Below, piece by piece: positions 6,635 through 12,157 of a DNA stretch of 12,157 nucleotides. The position numbers and the translations under genes are program-made. Within the stretch, counting starts at the first letter, position 1. Every line of letters begins with the position of its first letter. The stretch covers positions 1 to 12,157 of the forward strand of contig CAJMKD010000050.1 of NCBI GenBank assembly GCA_905213905.1, written 5' to 3'. The notes under the pieces are model-generated. The model did no database searches and was not told the origin of the DNA. It was given only the letters and a program-made list of their open reading frames with translations. This DNA comes from an uncultured Sutterella sp. Its GTDB lineage: Bacteria > Pseudomonadota > Gammaproteobacteria > Burkholderiales > Burkholderiaceae_F.

Positions 6635-7403
6635 TACCGCGCATGAGAAGAGCCTCATGCGGCATCTCGACGCCCGCACGAAGCTCGGCATCACGGCGCT
6701 CACTGCCGTGCTCGCCGTGTGTTCGGGCGGCATCGTCGGGCAGGGCGTTCTCTTTCTGATGACGCTCATTTACGCGCTTCTCTTGAAGCGTCCGGCGCTT
6801 CTGGCGCTTCTATACGCGCTCATGGGCGTCATGATGCTCATGGCGCTCGGCTGCGCGCTTCTTCTCGAGCAGTTCATGCCGGGGCTGAGCGGGCTTTCTG
6901 TGAAGGCGCTCGGCATTCCGTTCCTTCGCGGCGCTTCCATGATGAACGTCGTCATGGTGCTCGCGATGACGACGCGCGTTGAGGATCTGCTTTCAACGCT
7001 CGAGCGCCTGCGCCTGCCCTTTGCCATATTTCTGCCGGCAGCGGTGATGCTGCGCTTTATTCCGACATTTGCGAACGACATCCGCCAGGTCTGGGAGACG
7101 CTTCGCATCCGCGGCTGGCCGATGGGGCCGAAGATGCTCACGCTCCACCCCTTCCTTTCGGTGCGGCTTCTTCTGGTGCCGATTCTTTTTCGTGCGTTGA
7201 AGTCTTCGGAGTCGCTCGGCATTGCCTCTGAACTCAAGGGGCTCGGAACAGCCGAGCGCACCGTGATGCCCGACCTTCGCACACTCACGAGCCTCGACGC
7301 GCGCGTTCTCACCGCAGCCGCAATGACGACGCTTCTCGTGATCTTCGCGGAAGTCTTTCTTCGCGACGCCTTCATGGCGGGCTCCACAGTCATGATGCCC
7401 TGA
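6615..7403 (+). CDS. ecfT: ECF transporter transmembrane T component (EcfT)
   Basis: This 262-residue inner-membrane protein is the scaffold that couples the ATPases to the S component. The N-terminal HLDARTKLGITALTAVLAV is the classic start of the EcfT/CbiQ family. Hydrophobic helices follow at roughly 22-50, 58-85 and 105-120, then a long amphipathic coupling region at 120-215. EcfT proteins carry two short Arg motifs that insert into the ATPase grooves. The first is clear (LRIRG, Arg166); the second site reads ELKGLG, with Lys208 where Arg is usual. A final helix lies near 232-250. The ATG at 6615 is chosen for its GGAG nine bases upstream; it overlaps the S gene by 20 bases, suggesting translational coupling. 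Met at 6657 is an alternative. Confidence 0.85.
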   Translation: MRALFADTAHEKSLMRHLDARTKLGITALTAVLAVCSGGIVGQGVLFLMTLIYALLLKRPALLALLYALMGVMMLMALGCALLLEQFMPGLSGLSVKALGIPFLRGASMMNVVMVLAMTTRVEDLLSTLERLRLPFAIFLPAAVMLRFIPTFANDIRQVWETLRIRGWPMGPKMLTLHPFLSVRLLLVPILFRALKSSESLGIASELKGLGTAERTVMPDLRTLTSLDARVLTAAAMTTLLVIFAEVFLRDAFMAGSTVMMP

Positions 7404-7416
7404 GACGAGGTCCGAC

Positions 7417-8988
7417 ATGCATCGAATTGAATTTCAGGACGTTACCTACGCCTACGCCAACACGGCCGCGCCAGCCGTGCGGCACCTGAACCTCACGGTC
7501 GACGCGGGCGAACTCAAGCTTGTCACGGGGGCTTCCGGCTGCGGGAAGACAACGCTCATGCGGCTCGTGAACGGCCTCGCGCCTCAGATTCTCGGCGGCC
7601 GCCTCGAAGGGCGGGTGATGGTCGAAGGCCTCGACGCTGCGGCGACGCCCGTGGCGGAGCTCTCGGAACACATCGGCACGCTTTTTCAGGATCCGGAAGA
7701 GCAGTTTTTTGCGCTCAACGTGGGCGACGAGATTGCTTTTGCGCTCAAGAGCCGCGGCATGCCTGCCGAAGAGATTGACGAGCGCGTTCAATCGGCTGCG
7801 CGCCGCATGGGGATAGCGCATCTCCTCGGCCAGGACATTCATTCGCTCTCCGAAGGCCAGAAGCAGAAGGTGGGGCTCGCGGGCATTCTCGCGCTCGGGC
7901 CCAAGGCGCTCATTCTCGACGAGCCGACCGCCAACCTCGACCCGGAGGCGACCGCGTCGCTCGCGCTGCTCCTCGGCGAACTCAAGGCGGCGGGCGCGGC
8001 GATCCTCGTTGTCGACCATCGCCTCTACTGGCTCAAGGACCAGGTCGATGAGGTGCTCGTCATGCGCTCGGGCGAAATCTGCCGGCGCGGCCCGTTCTCG
8101 ATGCTCGCTGACGAAGCGCTGCGGCGCAACTTCGGGCTGCGGCGCGCCGCGGTCGACGATCCGCGCACGCGGCTTCCCCGCATCCCCGTCAAAGCGCTCG
8201 GCGAAACGCCGCCCTTCGGCGTCGATCACGCGCGCTTCAGCGCCGAAGGCCTCACTTTCGGCTATCCGGGGAAGACGCAGATTTTCTCCGCCGTCTTCTT
8301 TGCGGTGCCCGAGGGCATCACGGCGCTGATTGGCGAGAACGGCACCGGGAAGACAACGCTCGCGCGAATTCTCACGGGGCTCGAACGAGCGGAAGGGCGC
8401 TTCGAAATCGAGGGCGCCGCGGTCGGCCGCGAAGGGCTGATGCCGTCCGCTGGGCTTGTGCTTCAAAACGCAGACCACCAGCTTCAGATGCGCACGGTGC
8501 GCGAAGAAGTCGAGGGCGCCATGAAGGCCGCGCTCGGCGCCAAGGCGCGCGCCGCGCACAGAGGCTTCTTCGCTCGGATCAAGACCGTGAAGCTCACGGC
8601 TGAAGATGAGACGCGCATTGATGCGCTTCTCGCGGATCTGCGGCTCACGCACCTCGCAGCCCGCCATCCCCAGAGCCTTTCGGGCGGGGAAAAGCAGCGC
8701 CTTGTCATTGCCTGCGCGCTTGTGAAGGATCCGGCGATTCTCATTCTTGACGAACCGACTTCGGGCCTGGACGGCGCCAACATGGCCTCGATTGCAGGGC
8801 TCCTCGAGCGCGAAGCGAAGAAAGGACGCGCCGTCTTTCTCATCACGCACGACCTGGAGCTTCTCGACGCCTGCGAGCGGGCGCTCGACATGGCGGCCGT
8901 CCGAGAGGCAAGCCGCAGGAGCGTGGCGGCGATCGATGCGGCCATGGCGGGCGCAGCGGCTGCCGGCAGGGCCGATTTCAGGGGGTGA
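7417..8988 (+). CDS. Fused double ATP-binding subunit of the ECF transporter (EcfA-EcfA')
   Basis: This 523-residue cytoplasmic protein contains two complete ABC ATPase domains in one chain, replacing the separate EcfA and EcfA' of most ECF transporters. Domain 1 has Walker A GASGCGKTT (38-46), Q-loop Gln91, signature LSEGQ (144-148), Walker B ALILDEP (164-170) and switch His201. Domain 2 has Walker A GENGTGKTT (306-314), Q-loop Gln350, signature LSGGE (421-425), Walker B ILILDEP (441-447) and switch His478. All catalytic elements look intact in both halves, so both sites may hydrolyse ATP. A linker of about 60 residues rich in Arg and Pro joins them, and an Ala-rich tail ends the protein. 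The start ATG has GAGG six bases upstream and lies 13 bases after ecfT, so S, T and A form one translation block. Confidence 0.9.
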   Translation: MHRIEFQDVTYAYANTAAPAVRHLNLTVDAGELKLVTGASGCGKTTLMRLVNGLAPQILGGRLEGRVMVEGLDAAATPVAELSEHIGTLFQDPEEQFFALNVGDEIAFALKSRGMPAEEIDERVQSAARRMGIAHLLGQDIHSLSEGQKQKVGLAGILALGPKALILDEPTANLDPEATASLALLLGELKAAGAAILVVDHRLYWLKDQVDEVLVMRSGEICRRGPFSMLADEALRRNFGLRRAAVDDPRTRLPRIPVKALGETPPFGVDHARFSAEGLTFGYPGKTQIFSAVFFAVPEGITALIGENGTGKTTLARILTGLERAEGRFEIEGAAVGREGLMPSAGLVLQNADHQLQMRTVREEVEGAMKAALGAKARAAHRGFFARIKTVKLTAEDETRIDALLADLRLTHLAARHPQSLSGGEKQRLVIACALVKDPAILILDEPTSGLDGANMASIAGLLEREAKKGRAVFLITHDLELLDACERALDMAAVREASRRSVAAIDAAMAGAAAAGRADFRG

Positions 8989-9029
8989 GGTCTCGGCGCT
9001 TCGAAGCAGGCGCGGCAGAAGGTTCAAGT

Positions 9030-9052
9030 CTTCAGCGCGCAAGCGCTCGAAG
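9030..9052 (+). other. Hairpin with GCAA tetraloop between ECF ATPase and hutX
   Basis: CTTCAGCGC (9030-9038) pairs with GCGCT-(C)-GAAG (9043-9052), leaving one bulged C, around a GCAA tetraloop of the stable GNRA type. It sits in the 128-base gap 8989-9116, after which the sequence turns AT-rich before hutX. No T-run directly follows. Confidence 0.6.
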
Positions 9053-9116
9053 CCGCACGAAGCCAAACGATATCAAGCCCCAAAACCATTCAATTTTTAC
9101 TTTAGGAATCAACAAC

Positions 9117-9677
9117 ATGCAGCACCGACTCCAGCCCACCGCAGAACAGGCGGCCGTGATTGAAGAAATGATGAAGGCGCCTTATCCCGTCACGATCGGC
9201 TCGATCGCGAAGCGCCTCGGCACGAGCGAATGCGACGCCGCAGCGCTTCTTTCCGAAGAGGTCGCCGCCTTCGTCGCGGGCGACGCATCGGCGAGATTCG
9301 CCGAAGTCTGGGAAGCCTTGGCCGACTGGGAAAAAGTGACGCTCTTCATCATTCATGCGGGGAACGTCTTTGAAATTGAAGGGAAGCTCTTCAAGGGCAA
9401 GATCGGCCACGGCTACTACAACATCCTCTCGAAGCACGCGACGATCGGCGGCCACCTCAACTATCAGGACATCGGGGCGATTGCCTTCGTGTCGCTCCCC
9501 TTCATGAACCGCGAATCGCTTTCCGTGCAGTTCTTCACGAAGGCGGGCGACGTTGCGTTTGCGGTCTACGCAGGGCGCGAAGACCACAAGATCGTTGCGT
9601 CCGTGCGCGAAGCGTTCTTTGCCGACAAGGCGCGCTTCACGGCGCCCGTTGAAGCTGCCTCGGACGACGCGAGCTGA
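9117..9677 (+). CDS. hutX: HutX/ChuX family cytoplasmic heme carrier
   Basis: This 186-residue soluble protein belongs to the HutX/ChuX family, cytoplasmic proteins that bind heme and pass it to degrading enzymes. An N-terminal helical part of about 50 residues resembles a winged-helix segment (YPVTIGSIAKRLGTSE). The conserved beta core includes GNVFEIEGKLFKGKIGHGYY, NILSKHATIGGHLNYQDI, FVSLPFMNRESLSVQFFT and GDVAFAVYAGREDHK, the last being a family hallmark. The His residues in the GHGYYN and GGHLN segments are candidate heme contacts. The ATG at 9117 is preferred over an upstream GTG at 8985 because AGGAA lies eight bases before it, and the extra 44 residues of the longer reading would cross the hairpin. 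The AT-rich stretch 9066-9116 could hold an internal promoter, though I see no convincing -35/-10 pair. The flavodoxin gene begins 11 bases after the stop. Confidence 0.9.
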   Translation: MQHRLQPTAEQAAVIEEMMKAPYPVTIGSIAKRLGTSECDAAALLSEEVAAFVAGDASARFAEVWEALADWEKVTLFIIHAGNVFEIEGKLFKGKIGHGYYNILSKHATIGGHLNYQDIGAIAFVSLPFMNRESLSVQFFTKAGDVAFAVYAGREDHKIVASVREAFFADKARFTAPVEAASDDAS

Positions 9678-9688
9678 GGGAGAGTGCC

Positions 9689-10318
9689 GTGACCGAAGAA
9701 ATGAAGCAATGCCGGCCCCTCATCATCGTGAGTTCGCGCACCGGCAACACGATGACTGTCGCGCATGCCATTCACGACGCTTATGCGGCTGCTGGTGCGC
9801 TGCTCGTTCGCGCTGACGCGCTGCCCGAGTCGCTCGAAGCGTTCAATCCCGTGCTGCTCGGCTTCTGGTGCGATCGCGGCATGGCGCCCGAAGACATGAA
9901 GGCCGCAGCAGCGAAGCTCGTTGGGAAGCGCCTCGGCTGCTTTGCAACGATCGGCGGCGACCCGAGCGCCGATCGCGCCAAGGACTGGATGGCGCGCACG
10001 TCGCGCGCGCTCGCTGAAGCCGGCAGCAGCAACACGCTCGAAGCGACTTTTCTCTCTCAGGGGCGCATCGATCCGAAGCTTGCCGAAGCGATGGAAAAAA
10101 TGATGCGCGCGAAGGCTGGACCCGCCCAAACGCCGGAAGAAGCCGCCAAGGCCGAGGCGGAGCGCGAAAAGCGCGAAGCGCGACGTCGTGCGGCAGAAAC
10201 GCATCCCGACCGCCTTGACTGCCTCGCCGCCGTCGAGGCTTTCCGGGCGCTTCTCGCTGATGCGGGCGAGAAGCATGCGGCTTGCGGCCAGCAAGGCGAA
10301 GGACTTGCGGACGACTGA
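9689..10318 (+). CDS. Flavodoxin-family protein, likely electron donor for heme degradation
   Basis: This 209-residue cytoplasmic protein has a flavodoxin-like N-terminal domain of about 150 residues. The FMN phosphate loop is SSRTGNT (15-21). A second flavin loop reads LLGFWCDRGMAPEDM and a third FATIGGDPSAD, both in the expected order. Residues from about 125 onward add a charged Ala/Glu/Lys/Arg helical tail not needed for a flavodoxin. In Fusobacterium nucleatum a flavodoxin-type protein (HmuF) accompanies the radical SAM enzyme HmuW in a heme operon, so by analogy this one may reduce HutW's iron-sulfur cluster. A role in reducing the tetrapyrrole product is the alternative. GTG at 9689 is chosen because GGGAG lies six bases before it; ATG at 9701 would be four codons shorter. 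Confidence 0.82.
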   Translation: MTEEMKQCRPLIIVSSRTGNTMTVAHAIHDAYAAAGALLVRADALPESLEAFNPVLLGFWCDRGMAPEDMKAAAAKLVGKRLGCFATIGGDPSADRAKDWMARTSRALAEAGSSNTLEATFLSQGRIDPKLAEAMEKMMRAKAGPAQTPEEAAKAEAEREKREARRRAAETHPDRLDCLAAVEAFRALLADAGEKHAACGQQGEGLADD

Positions 10319-10363
10319 GCGCTTCTGAGCGTTCGTCCGCTTCAATCATTTTGAGGTTTATCC

Positions 10364-11125
10364 ATGACGTTCTCATCTGAACGGCTCGCCGAGATTTACG
10401 CGATGATCGGTCCGGCGGGCGTGGTGCTCGTTTTCGTGGCGCTTCTCGCGCTCTATCTGATTCTCTGGCAGCTTTTCTACATGGCTGCCGTCTGGCGCAA
10501 CTTCAAGCGCGACTTCCTCGATATCGAGCGCGGCCGCGACCGTTGCCTGCGCCGCATTGATCCGAAGCGGGCCAATCCGCTCATCCGCATCATTTACGAA
10601 ATCGTGACGACCCACGGCCAGCACTCCGACGACGTGCGCGCCGAGGTGAGCTACCTCTTTCACCGCAACTTCAAGCGCATGAGCAATGCACTTTGCTGGC
10701 TGAAGCTCATTTCCGTCATTTCGCCGCTCCTGGGGCTGCTTGGCACCGTCTGGGGCATGGTGGCGGTCTTCCAAGCGATGGCGGATTTCACCCATGCCAA
10801 TGCAACGGTGCTCGCTTCGGGCATCTGGTCGGCCCTCATCACGACGATCATGGGGCTTTGCGTCGCTATTCCGACGCTCATGGCGTACTACTACCTGATG
10901 CTCAAGTTCCGAGGCTTCCATATTGAAGCCGTGGAGCACAGCTACCGGGCGCTCGAAGTCTGCCGCCGGCTCAATCTGTTTTCTGCAGCAGGCGCGCACG
11001 CCGAAGCCGGCTGCCCCGCAGCACACGGCGTCGCCGAGGACTGCGGCGGCAGAGCCGCAAGACCCATGAGCGCCGCGCGTGCGGCGAGTTATGCAGAAGA
11101 GGAATCCGAGCCGAACTCCCTTTGA
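10364..11125 (+). CDS. exbB: ExbB/TolQ/MotA-family proton channel subunit
   Basis: This 253-residue inner-membrane protein is the pentameric scaffold of the TonB motor, using the proton gradient with ExbD to energise TonB. A first membrane helix spans about 17-41. A cytoplasmic Arg/Asp-rich segment follows, including FHRNFKRMSNALCWLKL just before the second helix. The conserved core (about 112-185) contains ISPLLGLLGTVWGMVAVFQA and ASGIWSALITTIMGLCVAIP, the signature of the family. About 45 Ala/Gly/Glu-rich residues extend beyond the core at the C-terminus. The ATG at 10364 follows GAGG by seven bases. TolQ is the main alternative, but exbD and tonB downstream and the heme receptor upstream argue for ExbB. 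Confidence 0.88.
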   Translation: MTFSSERLAEIYAMIGPAGVVLVFVALLALYLILWQLFYMAAVWRNFKRDFLDIERGRDRCLRRIDPKRANPLIRIIYEIVTTHGQHSDDVRAEVSYLFHRNFKRMSNALCWLKLISVISPLLGLLGTVWGMVAVFQAMADFTHANATVLASGIWSALITTIMGLCVAIPTLMAYYYLMLKFRGFHIEAVEHSYRALEVCRRLNLFSAAGAHAEAGCPAAHGVAEDCGGRAARPMSAARAASYAEEESEPNSL

Positions 11126-11170
11126 TTCGGCGCAACAGCGTGCCGGCCATCGCGCCGGAAGGAAGCGCAG

Positions 11171-11629
11171 ATGAATTCGAACCTTTTCGGCGGCTTCGAG
11201 GACGAGCCCCAGATTGATCTCACGCCGCTTATCGACTGTCTTTTCATGCTCATCATCTTCTTCGTCCTCACGATGAGCTTTTCGAAGCCCGTGCTCGAGG
11301 TGGTGCTCCCGCAGGCCGTGAACGGCGACGCGTCGCACGACCGCAACGAGCTTCTCGTCTCGGTGAAGGCCGACGGGGCGCTTTTCCTCAACGCGGATCC
11401 GACGACGCTCGAAGAAATCGCCGCGGCGCTCGACGCGCAGCCCGAGCGGCTTCTCAACATCTACATGGATGAAAAGGCGCCTTTTGCGAGCTTTGTCGCC
11501 GTGATGGATGTCGCCAAAGAGAAGCGCGCAGGGCGCTTTGTGATCAGCACGCGCTTGCCTGATGAAGCAGGCGGGTCGGCAGCTGCCGATTCGGCCAGCG
11601 CATCCGGCGCGCCGCAGCCGTCCGAGTGA
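11171..11629 (+). CDS. exbD: ExbD/TolR-family TonB motor subunit
   Basis: This 152-residue protein has a short cytoplasmic N-terminus, one membrane helix (about 18-40) and a periplasmic domain. The helix starts IDLTPLIDCLFMLIIFF, and Asp22 matches the proton-carrying Asp essential in ExbD (Asp25 in E. coli). The periplasmic part is a standard ExbD fold of about 90 residues with LLVSVKADGALFLN and LLNIYMDEKAPFASFVAVMD, followed by a Ser/Ala-rich tail. AAGGAAG lies five bases before the start. A CGGCGC/GCGCCG inverted repeat (11128-11133 and 11152-11157) with an 18-base loop abuts that site and might modulate translation, though this is weak. The gene follows exbB by 45 bases and precedes tonB by about 22. 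Confidence 0.92.
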   Translation: MNSNLFGGFEDEPQIDLTPLIDCLFMLIIFFVLTMSFSKPVLEVVLPQAVNGDASHDRNELLVSVKADGALFLNADPTTLEEIAAALDAQPERLLNIYMDEKAPFASFVAVMDVAKEKRAGRFVISTRLPDEAGGSAAADSASASGAPQPSE

Positions 11630-11651
11630 CGTTGAAGTGGCAGCGAAGAAA

Positions 11652-12041
11652 ATGACGCAATTGAAGGAAAAAACGACGTCGAGTGCGCCTGCCGAAGCGG
11701 CGGAGCGGACGCCACGAAAGCCGCTTTCGACCGAAGCGGAGCGAGCAACGCGCTTTGCGAGAAGCACGGTGATGGCTGCCGCTGCGGCGCTTTTCGGGAG
11801 CGTCATGGTAGACGCCTTTCATCAGGCCGTGGCGGTGCCGTCGCTCCCGGCAGGCGTTTTCCAGCAGGCGACGTACGTCGAATTTCGCGACGTGCCGCCG
11901 CCAGAAGAAACGCCGCCCGAGGAAGCCGAAGCGCCTGCGCCGCTTCCGCCCGAAGAGGTGCTTGAAGAACATACGGTCGACGAAAGCGATTACGAAATTG
12001 ATGCGAAGCCGGCGCCGCCTCCGCCCCCGCCGGCCCCGGCC
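11652..12041 (+). CDS. tonB: TonB, 3' end lost at a sequence junction
   Basis: Only the N-terminal part of TonB is present, about 130 residues. A basic cytoplasmic leader is followed by one membrane anchor (about residues 33-55, TVMAAAAALFGSVMV). A periplasmic Pro/Glu-rich spacer comes next (PPPEETPPEEAEAPAPLPPEE and KPAPPPPPPAPA), the hallmark of TonB. The globular C-terminal domain that binds the TonB box is missing: after 12041 the frame reads an unrelated sequence and stops at 12119, which I regard as artefactual. The ATG at 11652 gives the expected short leader; GTG at 11637 is an alternative, and neither has a strong ribosome binding site. It is the last gene of the operon visible here and would energise the receptor at 3920. 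Confidence 0.82.
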
Positions 12042-12045
12042 TGGC
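12010..12045. other. Probable chimeric junction between tonB and a foreign ftsH fragment
   Basis: The Pro codons of TonB, read in reverse complement, become the Gly codons of the FtsH linker, so a GC-rich run could be shared by two unrelated genomes. Left of it codon use and frame fit tonB. Right of it the only sensible reading is minus-strand FtsH. Continuing the FtsH frame leftwards meets a stop (TAA, 11992-11990), so FtsH does not extend into the tonB side. The exact breakpoint cannot be fixed within the run. Confidence 0.75.
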
Positions 12046-12157
12046 GCAGGAACATGAAGTACCACAGCAGGCCGAACACCACCAGGATGACGATCCACGG
12101 GATAAAGCTCATCCAGTAGGGAGGCACCCAGCCCTGGGGATAGTCGTAGTCGGTGAT
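12015..12157 (-). CDS. ftsH: Internal fragment of FtsH membrane protease, Clostridia type, open at the right edge
   Basis: Read from the right edge leftwards, the minus strand encodes ITDYDYPQGWVPPYWM, then SFIPWIVILVVFGLLWYFMF, then LRQAGAGGGGGG. This matches the end of the periplasmic domain, second membrane helix and Gly-rich linker of FtsH, the membrane-bound AAA zinc protease, as found in Clostridia-like Firmicutes where the linker reads RQAGGGGG. The N-terminus lies beyond the window and the AAA and protease domains are absent. Leucine codons here are mostly CTG, unlike the CTC/CTT preference of the rest of the window, supporting a different genome of origin. Confidence 0.72.

Noticed and set aside
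7390..9066. 558-codon open frame on the minus strand opposite the ECF ATPase
   Set aside because: It is an antisense shadow of a strongly supported ABC protein. High GC removes stop codons from that frame, and the translation is Arg/Ala/Glu-rich without motifs.
10373..11806. 477-codon minus-strand open frame opposite exbB and exbD
   Set aside because: Antisense shadow of two genes with definite signatures; no ribosome binding site or recognisable domain.
12042..12119. A novel Arg/Asn/Thr-rich C-terminal tail on TonB
   Set aside because: The tail is the antisense reading of an FtsH membrane helix beyond the junction, and it does not resemble the TonB C-terminal domain.

Overview
The window reads as a GC-rich proteobacterial contig carrying a nearly complete heme acquisition and anaerobic heme-degradation locus. 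Three things suggest a gut anaerobe or microaerophile, possibly a Sutterellaceae-like betaproteobacterium: the anaerobic heme-opening radical SAM enzyme, the heavy use of CTC/CTT leucine codons, and a stray Clostridia-type FtsH fragment at the right end. The taxonomy is inference from style and gene content, not from a marker gene.

Layout. Positions 1-51 hold the start of an unidentified minus-strand gene. Positions 177-1007 encode an unrecognised protein with a Ser/Ala-rich linker and a charged helical C-terminus. Positions 1028-1993 (minus) encode an auxin-efflux-carrier-family permease. The AT-rich divergent region 1994-2269 carries a promoter and a good Fur-type operator (2220-2238). All genes after that are on the plus strand and closely spaced: hutW/chuW-type radical SAM heme-degrading enzyme, TonB-dependent outer membrane receptor, ECF transporter S component, ECF T component, a fused double ATPase (EcfAA'), hutX-type heme carrier, a flavodoxin-family protein, exbB, exbD and tonB.

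How they work together (inferred). Under iron limitation Fur repression is lifted. The receptor takes heme across the outer membrane, powered by the dedicated ExbB-ExbD-TonB complex. An ECF importer, rather than the usual periplasmic-binding-protein ABC importer, would carry it across the inner membrane. HutX would receive it in the cytoplasm. The radical SAM enzyme, probably fed electrons by the flavodoxin, would open the ring without oxygen and release iron. The ECF module standing in for HutBCD/HmuTUV is the most interesting part. Strong hairpins without U-tracts sit in three gene junctions of the operon.

The last ~120-145 bases do not belong with the rest. On the minus strand they encode the second transmembrane segment and Gly-rich linker of a Clostridia-type FtsH. 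They are joined to tonB inside a shared GC-rich Pro/Gly-coding run, most likely an assembly chimera, so the C-terminal domain of TonB is missing from this window.
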